The notes under the pieces are model-generated. The model saw only the letters and a program-made list of their open reading frames with translations, made no database searches and was not told where the DNA came from. Below are positions 28,268 through 36,935 of a stretch of 61,790 nucleotides of DNA, piece after piece (the first letter of the stretch is position 1; every line of letters begins with the position of its first letter). The stretch is from Oscillospiraceae bacterium (GTDB taxonomy: Bacteria; Bacillota; Clostridia; Oscillospirales; Oscillospiraceae). A program made the translations under genes and the position numbers. The DNA lies in NCBI GenBank assembly GCA_022800525.1, contig JAAWQM010000010.1, positions 1 to 61,790 on the forward strand, in the 5' to 3' direction.

Positions 28268-28296
28268 TTGCCCTTTGAAATGAAATATAGTAAAAT
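28268..28296 (+). promoter_or_regulatory. Promoter of rimM-trmD
   Basis: TTGCCC (28268-28273) and TAAAAT (28291-28296) with a 17-base spacer, about 30 bases before rimM. It would replace the promoter lost by separation from khpA. Confidence 0.6.
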
Positions 28297-28326
28297 ATCC
28301 TCAAACACCACAAAGGAGAACCACAC

Positions 28327-28833
28327 ATGGAACTGGAATTCATTACCGCCGGCCAGATCGTCAACACCCACGGCATCCGGGGCGAGGTCAAGCTGCTGCC
28401 CCAGGGCGTGGAGCTGGACGTTCTGGAGGACTGCGGGACGTTTTATATCGGCGGCAAGCCCTTCTCCCCCACCGCCCGGCGGGTACACAAGGGCTGTCTG
28501 CTGCTGAAGCTGGAGGGCGTGGACGACATGAACGCCGCGCTGGCCTTCAAGGGGAAAAAAGTCACCCTCCGCCGCGCGGACGCGCCGCTCCCTGCTGGAG
28601 AATATTTTGACGAGGAGCTGGTGGGCCTGACCGCGCGGGACGCTGAAACCGGCGAGGCGCTGGGGAAAGTAGAGGAAGTGCTCACCTACCCCGCCCACAA
28701 AATTTACGCCGTCCGGGGCGGGAAAGACGAGTACCTCATCCCCGCCGTTCCGGCCTTTATCGCCGGGATTGACGTGCCGGGCGGGACGCTGGACGTTCAC
28801 ATGATGGAGGGGCTGGGTACGCATGAGAATTGA
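28327..28833 (+). CDS. rimM: Ribosome maturation factor RimM
   Basis: A 168-residue RimM, which binds S19 and aids 30S head assembly. N-terminal domain with AGQIVNTHGIRGEVKLLP (about 8-25) and C-terminal PRC-barrel with a KIYAVRGGKDEYLIPAVPAFI-type segment. AAAGGAG precedes the ATG by eight bases. It overlaps trmD by 11 bases. Confidence 0.94.
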   Translation: MELEFITAGQIVNTHGIRGEVKLLPQGVELDVLEDCGTFYIGGKPFSPTARRVHKGCLLLKLEGVDDMNAALAFKGKKVTLRRADAPLPAGEYFDEELVGLTARDAETGEALGKVEEVLTYPAHKIYAVRGGKDEYLIPAVPAFIAGIDVPGGTLDVHMMEGLGTHEN

Positions 28834-29626
28834 TATTATGACCCTGTTCCCCGAGACAGTGGGGGACATGATGAATGAGTCCATCCTGGGCCGCGCCCAG
28901 GAGCGGGGATTCATCCGCATCGACGCCCATCAGATACGCGATTTCACCGTCAACAAGCAGAAGCAGGTAGACGACTACCCCTACGGCGGGGGCCGGGGCG
29001 CGGTGATGCAGGCCGATCCGCTGTACCGCTGCTGGGCGCACATCAAGGAGAATTACGGCACGGACCGAAGCCGCACCATCTACCTCTCCCCCTGCGGGAC
29101 CACCTTCTGTCAGGAGAAAGCGCGGCAGCTGCTGGCGGACTACGACCACCTGATTCTGGTCTGCGGGCACTATGAGGGCATCGACGAGCGGTTCATCGAG
29201 GAATGCGTGGATGAGGAGATTTCCCTGGGAGATTTCGTCCTCACCGGCGGGGAAATCCCCGCTATGGCGGTGGCGGACGCGGTGTGCCGGATGGTACCGG
29301 GCGTACTGCCGGAGGCGGTCTGCTATGAGGAGGAAAGCCACTGGAACGGACTGCTGGAGTACCCTCAGTACAGCCGCCCGGAGGAATGGCACGGGCGGAA
29401 GGTGCCGGAGGTGCTTCTCAGCGGACACCACGCCAACGTAGCCCTCTGGCGCAAGCGGCAGGCCATGCTCCGTACCCTGCGCCGCAGGCCGGATATGTTC
29501 CGGGAAGCCGACTTCATGGGCACCAAGCAGGACCGGCGGCTGCTGGCGGAGGTATATGAGGAACTGCGAAAGGAAGCTCCGGTGGACCTCTCAACCAGCG
29601 GTTTACCTGACGGTTCGACCAATTAG
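28823..29626 (+). CDS. trmD: tRNA (guanine(37)-N1)-methyltransferase
   Basis: A 267-residue TrmD that methylates G37 of tRNAs to prevent frameshifting. The knot-fold signatures are PYGGGRGAVMQ and CGHYEGIDERF. It is somewhat longer than the usual 240-250 residues, with an extra tail after YEELRKEAP. rplS, the usual next gene, is absent; an XRE regulator follows instead. Confidence 0.95.
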   Translation: MRIDIMTLFPETVGDMMNESILGRAQERGFIRIDAHQIRDFTVNKQKQVDDYPYGGGRGAVMQADPLYRCWAHIKENYGTDRSRTIYLSPCGTTFCQEKARQLLADYDHLILVCGHYEGIDERFIEECVDEEISLGDFVLTGGEIPAMAVADAVCRMVPGVLPEAVCYEEESHWNGLLEYPQYSRPEEWHGRKVPEVLLSGHHANVALWRKRQAMLRTLRRRPDMFREADFMGTKQDRRLLAEVYEELRKEAPVDLSTSGLPDGSTN

Positions 29627-29629
29627 CGG

Positions 29630-29659
29630 TTGCATTCCGGACCCAAAGCATCCTATAAT
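29630..29659 (+). promoter_or_regulatory. Promoter of the XRE regulator gene
   Basis: TTGCAT (29630-29635), 18 bases, then consensus TATAAT (29654-29659), directly after the trmD stop and about 30 bases before the regulator ATG. Confidence 0.7.
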
Positions 29660-29690
29660 GGCCCCAGAAAATGCAAGGAGGGCACAAAGC

Positions 29691-30512
29691 ATGGAAAACA
29701 TTCAAATCGGCCCGTTCATCCGGGATGTCCGGGTGGAACAGGGCATGACCCAGCAGCAATTGGCGGACAAGCTGGGGGTGACAGACAAGGCCGTCAGCAA
29801 GTGGGAGCGGGGCGTCAGCTATCCGGACATCACCATCCTGCGGGAGCTGGCGGACGCGCTGGGCGTCAGCGTCTCCGAGCTGCTGGCGGGCAAACGGGAC
29901 GCTCAGCCTTCCCCGGTCCCGCCGGAGGTGGAGGACGTGGTGCTGGACACCGTCAGCTATGCCGAGACCGCGCGGAAGAAAAACAGCGGTTGGAAATTTG
30001 TGGTGTTCCTGGTCCTGTCCGCCTGCTGCGCCATCGGGGCGCTGGTGTGCTTCATCTTCTTCTGCATCGGCAGCTTTGGCCGGAACTGGACTACCGCCGC
30101 GCTCCAGTCCATCGCGCTGGGCTGGGCGGTGTGCTATCCCCTGCTGCGGGTGGAGCGGTATCCCGTCCGGCGGTCAATGACCATCCTTTCCGCCGCCGTC
30201 TTCCCTTATCTGGCCTGCCTGCCGGACGGGTATCTGGAGCCGAAAACCATGACGGTAAAAATTATCCTCTTGTCCCTCGCATATATGTGGGCAGTCTACT
30301 TTGTCTGCGTGAAGCGCTGGCGGGACAAGCTGCTGGTTACCGGATGGGTCCTGTTCCTGGGCGGGTTCCTGTCGCTGGGGATATCTTTTGCCGTCAACGA
30401 CTTCGCTGGCGGCGTCAACCTGATCAGTGTGGCTGCCCTGCTGGCCACTGGAGGCTGCTGTCTGCTGGGCTGCTTCTGGAGGCGCCTCCAGGACCGTGCC
30501 TGGAGACGATGA
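29691..30512 (+). CDS. XRE family regulator with a multi-pass membrane tail
   Basis: A 273-residue protein. Residues 1-65 are a Cro/CI-type helix-turn-helix (GMTQQQLADKLGVTDKAVSKWERG). After a linker, residues 100-260 carry about five or six hydrophobic segments, so the protein should sit in the membrane with its DNA-binding domain in the cytoplasm. Such membrane-tailed XRE regulators are common in Clostridia; signals are unknown. AAGGAGG is nine bases before the ATG. A terminator follows the stop immediately. Confidence 0.85.
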   Translation: MENIQIGPFIRDVRVEQGMTQQQLADKLGVTDKAVSKWERGVSYPDITILRELADALGVSVSELLAGKRDAQPSPVPPEVEDVVLDTVSYAETARKKNSGWKFVVFLVLSACCAIGALVCFIFFCIGSFGRNWTTAALQSIALGWAVCYPLLRVERYPVRRSMTILSAAVFPYLACLPDGYLEPKTMTVKIILLSLAYMWAVYFVCVKRWRDKLLVTGWVLFLGGFLSLGISFAVNDFAGGVNLISVAALLATGGCCLLGCFWRRLQDRAWRR

Positions 30513-30515
30513 AAA

Positions 30516-30550
30516 AAGTCCCTATGAGAGTCCGCCTCTCATAGGGACTT
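30516..30550. terminator. Bidirectional terminator
   Basis: A perfect 15-bp stem (30516-30530 with 30536-30550) and a five-base loop lie between convergent genes. On the minus strand it is followed by a T run, so it ends the glycosidase transcript; on the plus strand it follows the XRE stop. Confidence 0.8.
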
Positions 30551-30564
30551 CCTGTTCTTATCCG

Positions 30565-32274
30565 TCAGGAAAGGACCGCCGTCCCCCAGGGACCGAGTTT
30601 CCCGTCAAAGGCGGCTTCTGTCAGCAAATCCTGCCTGCCCGCATACTCCGGCAGGTCCGCCGCGCCCTCCTTGCAGTGAAACAGGACCGTGACCTCATCC
30701 TGCTCCAATACGGAGGTCAGGGCAATGGTTCCCGCCGTGTCGTCTGTGTGGCAGGCGGTTACCTTTCCCTCCGTCAGGCAGGGGTAAGCGTGCCTGATTG
30801 CGATCAGCTTCTTGTACCACGCAAACATTTCCCGGTCCTGATGCTCCTCATCCCAGACCATGCCGCGCCTGCAATCCTCACGGTCTCCATCCATCGCGTA
30901 CTCGTCTCCGTAATAGATCATGGGCATCCCGGGCAGCAGCAGCTGAACAGCCGCCGCCAGACGGTGCTTTGCCCTGTTCCGCCCCGTGCTGTAGAAAAAG
31001 CGCTCTGTGTCATGAGAATCAATCAGATTCCACAGGACCTGACAGGTTGAGGGATGCAGATTTCCCCGCAAAAAGCCCAGGCTATCCATAAATTGAGACG
31101 CGGAAATCTCTTCCCTTGCGACCAGGTCCATCACAGCGTTGTAAAAATGGTAGTTCATGACGCTGTCCCACTCGTCGCCCTCCAGGAAATCTCCGCCATA
31201 ATGCCATTCTTCGCCGACAATGAGCGCGTCCGGCTTTTCTTCCTTCACCGCGTCCCGGAAGCGCTTCCAGAACCTGTGCCCGATCTCATCCGCTACGTCC
31301 AGCCTCCAGCCGTCGATGCCGCATTCCCGAATCCAGTATTTTCCCACCTGGATAAAATACTCCTCCACCTGCGGGTTTTTCAGGTTCAGCTTCGGCATTC
31401 CTCCAAAATAGCTGAAGGTCTTGAAATTCGGGATTTCTCCCATTTTCGCCCTCAGCGGAAACCCCTCCACAAAATACCAGTCCAGGTACGCCGAACGCTC
31501 CTCCTTCTCGGCAATGTCCGCAAACGCAAAGAACTGCTTGGAGGAGTGATTGAACACCGCGTCCAGAATCACGCGCATTCCCCGCCCGTGGGCCTTCTCC
31601 ACAAGCTCCTTCAGGTCCTCCTTGGTCCCGAAGGACGGGTCGATCTTATAGTAATCGTCCGTATTGTACTTATGTACGGAGTCCGACTGGAACACCGGGG
31701 TCATGTAGAGCACGTCCACTCCCAGCTCCTGGAGGTGGTCCAAGCGGTCAATGATTCCCCGCAGGTTTCCCTTCAGATCCTCCCTCCTTAGCGGCGTTTT
31801 GTACCACAGGTCCTTTGCTACCGGCTGGTCTGTCGCAAAACGGGCGGGGAAAATCTGATAGACGACCTTGTTTTTCGCCCACTCCGGGACAACGAGCATC
31901 TCCTCCTCCCGCAAATTCTGCGGGCAGTCAAACATCTGCTCAATATCGGACGGCTGCTCCTTCCTGAACTCGTAATTTCCATAAAAGACGCGCCCGCCGT
32001 CTGTCCCTTCGATTTCAAAATAGTATCTCAGGCACACCATATGGAACTGGATGACCGCTTCAAAATAATCGCACACATGATCTGTCGCTGCAAGCGTCAT
32101 CTCCACGGACGCCCTTGTGTCTTTGATCTTGAGGGGCAGATATTTGTCCTGGCAGTGCAGGACAATCCGCTTGATATCCCCCTTCTTTACTCTGATCCGG
32201 ATCAGAAATGTATCCTTCTCCAGCGCAAAGCAGTATCGCTTTTCGGCGTAATGACAAATCGCAGAATACTCCAT
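30565..32274 (-). CDS. GH13 alpha-glycosidase (neopullulanase/cyclomaltodextrinase type)
   Basis: A 569-residue intracellular alpha-amylase family enzyme. An N-terminal beta-sandwich (about 1-120) resembles the CBM34-like domain of cyclomaltodextrinases. The four conserved regions are present: DAVFNHSS, GWRLDVADE (nucleophile Asp), VGEEW (acid/base Glu) and NLIDSHDTER. No signal peptide is seen. It should split maltodextrins or pullulan-type oligosaccharides. It lies 25 bases downstream of the MATE gene on the same strand. Confidence 0.9.
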   Translation of the reverse strand: MEYSAICHYAEKRYCFALEKDTFLIRIRVKKGDIKRIVLHCQDKYLPLKIKDTRASVEMTLAATDHVCDYFEAVIQFHMVCLRYYFEIEGTDGGRVFYGNYEFRKEQPSDIEQMFDCPQNLREEEMLVVPEWAKNKVVYQIFPARFATDQPVAKDLWYKTPLRREDLKGNLRGIIDRLDHLQELGVDVLYMTPVFQSDSVHKYNTDDYYKIDPSFGTKEDLKELVEKAHGRGMRVILDAVFNHSSKQFFAFADIAEKEERSAYLDWYFVEGFPLRAKMGEIPNFKTFSYFGGMPKLNLKNPQVEEYFIQVGKYWIRECGIDGWRLDVADEIGHRFWKRFRDAVKEEKPDALIVGEEWHYGGDFLEGDEWDSVMNYHFYNAVMDLVAREEISASQFMDSLGFLRGNLHPSTCQVLWNLIDSHDTERFFYSTGRNRAKHRLAAAVQLLLPGMPMIYYGDEYAMDGDREDCRRGMVWDEEHQDREMFAWYKKLIAIRHAYPCLTEGKVTACHTDDTAGTIALTSVLEQDEVTVLFHCKEGAADLPEYAGRQDLLTEAAFDGKLGPWGTAVLS

Positions 32275-32299
32275 AGCTCCTCCTTTTTTCTGATGCAGC

Positions 32300-33685
32300 T
32301 CACGCTTGCTTGACCTTCATGGATGCCGTTTCACTGTCCTCCGGCTCGGACCGGACCGCCGGATGGCTTGTAACAAGGCGCTTTTTCTGCCATTTTCCGC
32401 TCTGCCAGCGCAAAAACATACACAGCGCCCGAACGCATTCGTCCGCTGTCAGCCCGATATACGCGCCCAGCACCATCATTCCCATGTGGATGCCGAATAG
32501 CCATGTGCCTCCCACCGCGCAGAGATACATGAACACCGCGCCGATTGCCGTTGTGAACAGCGCGTCTCCGCTGGCCTTCAGCGCGTTGCCGAACACCAGA
32601 TTTGTCGTCCGTCCGATCTCCAGGATGATGTCCACCGCCAGCAGCTTCCCCACCAGCGCGATCATCTCCGGGTCGTCCGTAAAGAACCGCATCAGGAAGC
32701 CGGACGACAGTGCAAGGATGCTCTCCAGCACGACTGCCACCACTATGCCGGCCATAGCTGCTTTTCTGGTTCCCCTGGCGCACTCGTCGAATTTCCCCGC
32801 GCCGATCCGCCAGCCCGTCAGGATTGCGTTCGCCTGGGCCAGCGCGGCCCCCGCGCAGTAGGAAAAGTTTGCAATCTGTATCGTATAGGCGCGCGCCGTC
32901 ACGTTGATTCCGTCCGCGTCCATCTGATTCAAAAAGCGGATGGTCAAGGTTATGGCAAAGTTGTACAGCCCTGTTTCCATCGCGGACGGCAGGCCAATAC
33001 TGATAATCTGCTTGAATACTTCTTTGTTGGAAATGCGCTCCAGGTCCTTCCCTGCGTCCACCAGCCGGTGGGAAGCATACATCACGAACATCAAATTCAT
33101 CAGCTTGGAGATCACCGTAGCGGCCGCAACTCCCATGACGCCCCAATGAAAACAAAACAAAAAGACACCATTTAGAACCAGATTCGCCACATTTCCAACC
33201 GCTGTCGCCATCAAGGACTGTCTGGTGTGTCCAAAGGCCCGCAGATAGCTGGAGAAAATCGGGATCAGCGCGTTCAGGAAGCAGCACCCGCCGACAATCC
33301 GGTAATAGACGACAGCGTACTCCATCAGCTGCTCCGCCACGCCCAGCAGAGTCAGGATGCTCCCCGCAAAGCAGCACAGAAAGGCCGAGAGGACCACTCC
33401 TGTCACCGCGTTGAACGCCAGTCCCAGCTGCCTGGCCTGGTAGGCGACGCCGCTCTTTCCCGCTCCGATATACTGCGTCATCACCGCAAGCATCCCGGAG
33501 GAAATGATGGAAAACATCATAATAAAAATGCTGATATAGGTATTAGCGGTCCCCACTGCGCCTACCGCCTGATTGCTGACTGCGGAAATCATCATGGTAT
33601 CCACCATGCCCGTCAGCATAAAGCAAACCGTCTCCAGGCAGATCGGCACAAAGAGCTGTCCCAGCGTTTTTCTTTCTCTCGTCAT
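32300..33685 (-). CDS. MATE family efflux transporter
   Basis: A 461-residue, about 12-helix exporter of the MatE family (polysaccharide or drug/Na+ antiporter type). Repeated hydrophobic blocks, such as VGAVGTANTYISIFIMMFSI and LVLNGVFLFCFHWGVMG, span the protein in two halves. Substrate unknown. AGAGGA precedes the ATG by eight bases. The divergent AraC gene 245 bases away is a likely regulator of this gene and the downstream glycosidase. Confidence 0.9.
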   Translation of the reverse strand: MTRERKTLGQLFVPICLETVCFMLTGMVDTMMISAVSNQAVGAVGTANTYISIFIMMFSIISSGMLAVMTQYIGAGKSGVAYQARQLGLAFNAVTGVVLSAFLCCFAGSILTLLGVAEQLMEYAVVYYRIVGGCCFLNALIPIFSSYLRAFGHTRQSLMATAVGNVANLVLNGVFLFCFHWGVMGVAAATVISKLMNLMFVMYASHRLVDAGKDLERISNKEVFKQIISIGLPSAMETGLYNFAITLTIRFLNQMDADGINVTARAYTIQIANFSYCAGAALAQANAILTGWRIGAGKFDECARGTRKAAMAGIVVAVVLESILALSSGFLMRFFTDDPEMIALVGKLLAVDIILEIGRTTNLVFGNALKASGDALFTTAIGAVFMYLCAVGGTWLFGIHMGMMVLGAYIGLTADECVRALCMFLRWQSGKWQKKRLVTSHPAVRSEPEDSETASMKVKQA

Positions 33686-33929
33686 AAAACCATCCTCTCC
33701 GTGAAGCTGTACTCCATATTTTTCATTTTACTCCTGGCTGGTCAAAATTTCTCCCGCTTTTTCAACCCGAAATTGCACGATTTCTACTTCCCTCTGGTTT
33801 TTTGGAGGCTGATGTCCGGATTGACTGTTAAAAAAGCTGGCCTTCCGGCTGGTTTTGTGGTATAGTTCCAGCCATAGGAGAAGAATTTGAAAATGGATAA
33901 CGCGAATCAAGGGTTGACAGGAGCCGCCT

Positions 33930-34814
33930 ATGTTTTTGGAATTAAGGGAAAACACGCCTCACGGCACGAAGGAATATCCATACAGCCAATACTATATCGT
34001 GAATGTACGCCACCCATTTCAGTTCCCCGTACACTGGCATGATGAGCTGGAGATCATCTACATCCGGAAGGGCACGCTTCGTGTCTGGATCGACGGCTGT
34101 GACTACACGGGCCATGCCGGTTCCATCTTTCTTGTGAATCCGCGTGAGCTGCACTTAATGGGCTCGGACGACCCGTCCGCGGCCTACTTTACACTGCTCT
34201 TCCCACTGGAATTCATTTCCTTCCAAACCATGGACGGCCTCGATTCCACCCTGCTGATGCCCCTGCGCACCGGTCAGCTTCAATTAACGCACGAAATCCG
34301 CTCCGCACCTCTTTCCGAACACGAACAGCTCTGCCGGCTTCTGGAACAGACCATCCGCGTCAACCAGGAAAAGGACACAATGCGCCGTCAGATCAAAACG
34401 CGGATTTTCCTCCTGGAATTTCTGCATCTGCTGGTGGAGCATAAAGCCCTGATCGAACCAATCCTCCACGGCAGCCAGCTGATGATGCAAAGAGAGCTTC
34501 TCGCCTATATCCGTGCGCACTACACGGAAAAGCTCTCCCTGGACAGGCTGTCCGCTCAATTTCACCTATCTCCCAAATACATCTCCCGCTATTTCAAGGA
34601 GCACTTTCATATCACCTTCGTCAGCTATATGAACCATCTCCGGCTGACCCACGCGAAGCGTCTGCTGGAAACGACGGAGCTGCAAGTGATTGAAGTCGCT
34701 CTCAGTTCCGGGTTCTCCAACGTCAACTACTTTGTCCGGATGTTCAAGCAGAGCTATGGATGTACGCCGCTGAAGTACCGGCAGCAGCAAAAGCATACCG
34801 CCCTGTATGAATGA
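33930..34814 (+). CDS. AraC family transcriptional regulator
   Basis: A 294-residue regulator: an N-terminal cupin-type sensing domain (about 20-150; HPFQFPVHWHDELEIIYI, GSIFLVNPRELHLM) and a C-terminal double helix-turn-helix (about 190-290; LSLDRLSAQFHLSPKYISRYFK, VALSSGFSNVNYFVRMFKQ). Likely responds to a sugar and controls the divergent MATE-glycosidase pair. AGGAG precedes ATG by six bases. The shared 245-base intergenic region has no clear consensus promoter, as expected if expression needs an activator. Confidence 0.9.
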   Translation: MFLELRENTPHGTKEYPYSQYYIVNVRHPFQFPVHWHDELEIIYIRKGTLRVWIDGCDYTGHAGSIFLVNPRELHLMGSDDPSAAYFTLLFPLEFISFQTMDGLDSTLLMPLRTGQLQLTHEIRSAPLSEHEQLCRLLEQTIRVNQEKDTMRRQIKTRIFLLEFLHLLVEHKALIEPILHGSQLMMQRELLAYIRAHYTEKLSLDRLSAQFHLSPKYISRYFKEHFHITFVSYMNHLRLTHAKRLLETTELQVIEVALSSGFSNVNYFVRMFKQSYGCTPLKYRQQQKHTALYE

Positions 34815-34830
34815 TTTGTCCATATAGACA

Positions 34831-34861
34831 CAGCCCTCCCGCCGTACAAGCGGGAGGGCTG
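34831..34861. terminator. Hairpin between convergent araC-type gene and tyrS
   Basis: CAGCCCTCCCGC (34831-34842) pairs with GCGGGAGGGCTG (34850-34861), a perfect 12-bp stem. T tracts on both sides are weak, but its position between two gene ends fits a shared terminator. Confidence 0.6.
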
Positions 34862-34871
34862 CGCCGTTGAT

Positions 34872-36098
34872 TCAATTCATGAATGCCCGGTGGAAGACCT
34901 TCTTCCCCTTCCTGATAATAACGCCATCGCCTTTGAACAGCTCGCAGCCGTACTTCTGCTCGACATCCGTCACCTTCTCATCGTTGACAGACACGCCGCC
35001 CTGCTGCACCAGACGCCGGGCCTCCCCCTTGGATGCCGCCAGGCCGCAGGCCACCAGCAGGTTCAGAACGCCGGTCTGTCCGTTGTCGAAGCTGTCGCCG
35101 GTCAGCTCGGTGGCGGGCATGTTTGCCTTGTCCCCGCCGCCGCCAAAGAGAGCCTTCGCGGCCTCCTGGGCCTTGTCGGCCTCCTCCTTGCCATGGACCA
35201 GGGCCGTCAGCTCCCAGGCCAGAATTTCCTTGGCCTTGTTCAACTGGCTGCCCTCCCAGCCGTCCATCTCGCTGATCTGCTCAATGGGCAGGAATGTCAG
35301 CATCCGGATACATTTCATCACGTCGCCGTCCTCCACGTTCCGCCAGTACTGGTAGAAGTCGTAGGGACTGGTCTTGTTGGGGTCCAGCCACACGGCGTTG
35401 CCTGCTGTCTTGCCCATTTTGTTGCCTTGGGAGTCGGTCAGCAGAGTGATGGTCATGCAATGGGCGTCCTTGCCCAGCTTCCGGCGGATCAGCTCTGTGC
35501 CGCCCAGCATATTGGACCACTGGTCGTTGCCGCCAAACTGCATATTGCAGCCGCAGTGCTGGAAGAGGTAGTAAAAGTCGTAGGACTGCATAATCATATA
35601 GTTGAACTCCAGGAAGCTGAGGCCCTTCTCCATGCGCTGCTTGTAGCACTCGGCGCGCAGCATATTGTTCACGGAGAAGCATGCGCCCACCTCCCGCAGA
35701 AGTTCCACGTAGTTCAGGTCAAGCAGCCAGTCGGCGTTATTGACCATCCGGGCCTTGCCCTCGCCGAACTCGATGAACCGCTCCATCTGCTTTTTGAAGC
35801 AGGCGGCGTTGTGGTCGATGTCCTCCTTGGTCAGCATCCTGCGCATGTCGGTACGTCCGGAGGGGTCGCCGATCATGGTGGTGCCGCCGCCAATGAGCGC
35901 GATGGGCTTGTTGCCCGCCATTTGCAGACGTTTCATCAGGGTCAGAGCCATGAAGTGCCCCGCTGTCAGGCTGTCCGCCGTGCAGTCAAAGCCAATATAG
36001 AAGGTGGCCTTGCCCGCGTTGACCATTTCCCGAATCTCATCCTCGTTGGTGACCTGGGCGATCAAACCCCGCGCCACCAGTTCTTCATATAACTGCAT
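34872..36098 (-). CDS. tyrS: Tyrosyl-tRNA synthetase
   Basis: A 408-residue class I synthetase charging tRNA-Tyr. The HIGH-equivalent is in DSLTAGHFMAL, the KMSKS loop reads KMGKT, and the C-terminus holds an S4 RNA-binding domain. The start was placed at 36098 (MQLYEEL) because AAGGAG lies seven bases upstream; an in-frame ATG nine codons earlier lacks a ribosome-binding site. A Tyr-specific T-box leader precedes the zinc-ribbon gene upstream and should control both. Confidence 0.95.
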   Translation of the reverse strand: MQLYEELVARGLIAQVTNEDEIREMVNAGKATFYIGFDCTADSLTAGHFMALTLMKRLQMAGNKPIALIGGGTTMIGDPSGRTDMRRMLTKEDIDHNAACFKKQMERFIEFGEGKARMVNNADWLLDLNYVELLREVGACFSVNNMLRAECYKQRMEKGLSFLEFNYMIMQSYDFYYLFQHCGCNMQFGGNDQWSNMLGGTELIRRKLGKDAHCMTITLLTDSQGNKMGKTAGNAVWLDPNKTSPYDFYQYWRNVEDGDVMKCIRMLTFLPIEQISEMDGWEGSQLNKAKEILAWELTALVHGKEEADKAQEAAKALFGGGGDKANMPATELTGDSFDNGQTGVLNLLVACGLAASKGEARRLVQQGGVSVNDEKVTDVEQKYGCELFKGDGVIIRKGKKVFHRAFMN

Positions 36099-36152
36099 AT
36101 AATTACTCCTTACATTTGTTTCCATTTGATTTGCCGGCAGCGGGTAGACATC

Positions 36153-36449
36153 TCATTCCAGCAGCCGTTTCCCGCAGTGGGGGCACATAGGATCGTCCAT
36201 CTCATGCAGCTGCCCGCAATAGGGGCAGGGTGTCCGTGCGATGCTGTCCTCTTCCCCGTCATCCGGCGTCTCCACCGCGTAGAACTCCAGCTTCTTGCAG
36301 CTGCGGCAGCAGTAGATATCCACCGCCAGCGCCCCCGAAAAAAGCTGGTCCAAATGCCCGAAGAACGCGCCATACTGCCCCAGCTGCAGCTTTTCCTGTC
36401 CGATGTGGGCCATTGTTCCGCCGCAGCGGATGCAGACCTCCCGCTCCAT
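36153..36449 (-). CDS. Zinc-ribbon protein co-transcribed with tyrS
   Basis: A 98-residue protein with four CxxC pairs (CIRC, CRSC, CPYC, CPHC), which could bind two zinc ions: one near the N-terminus, one at the C-terminus. The middle (LGQYGAFFGHLDQLFSGALAV) is not catalytic-looking. GAGGAG lies nine bases before the ATG, right after the T-box terminator, so tyrosine starvation should induce it along with tyrS. Function unknown. Confidence 0.8.
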   Translation of the reverse strand: MEREVCIRCGGTMAHIGQEKLQLGQYGAFFGHLDQLFSGALAVDIYCCRSCKKLEFYAVETPDDGEEDSIARTPCPYCGQLHEMDDPMCPHCGKRLLE

Positions 36450-36471
36450 GCTTGTTCGCTCCTCTCTGTGC

Positions 36472-36769
36472 AAAAACACCCCCTGTCCCTTTCCCTTTTA
36501 TGGGATAATCGGACAGAGGGCGAAAAATGTCGCGGTACCACCTCTGGTTCGCCGCCCCCTCACGGGAAGCGGCCTCGTGAAGTCCCCAACAGGACCCCTG
36601 CGCTGTATCGGGCGCCCCCGGCGGAGCCTACTCGCGCTCTTCCAGCGCTTTCGGTCCGCTGCTCAGGGATGTATTCACGCCGCCGCCCTCTCCCCCTTCC
36701 ACCAGCCAGGGGCTCTCTTGGCAGGACTGTGCCGCGCTACTCGTTCCCGTCATCGCGTTATCGAGGGAT
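36472..36769 (-). promoter_or_regulatory. T-box riboswitch leader, tyrosine-specific
   Basis: A T-box leader transcribed from the promoter at 36770-36798. It has the early GNACGGGAACGAGTAG-like stem I base, the distal-loop GGCTGGTG, a specifier loop GTGAA-TAC-ATC with the Tyr codon UAC at 36673-36671, and the T-box core TGGTACCGCG (complement at 36531-36540). A terminator follows: CCTCTGTCC pairs with GGACAGGGG and ends in TTTTT (36472-36521). Uncharged tRNA-Tyr should stabilise the antiterminator and permit transcription of the zinc-ribbon gene and tyrS. Confidence 0.93.
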
Positions 36770-36798
36770 AGTATAACGGAAAAAATCCAATTTGTCAA
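36770..36798 (-). promoter_or_regulatory. Promoter of the T-box-tyrS transcript
   Basis: Consensus TTGACA (36793-36798), 17 bases, TATACT (36770-36775) on the minus strand, immediately before the T-box leader. Bases 36799-36935 beyond it hold no gene; only a short TCCGCT/AGCGGA hairpin is visible near 36835-36855. Confidence 0.88.
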
Positions 36799-36935
36799 TG
36801 GGGCGGAAAAATCAATTCCGGGAAACGAGACATCCGCTCATACAAGCGGAGCCCCCATACACAAACGAGCAACGGGAGACGGCTGCGGACCGCTTCCCGG
36901 CGCTCTGTTTGTTCTTTACCCGGCAGGACCTGCAT

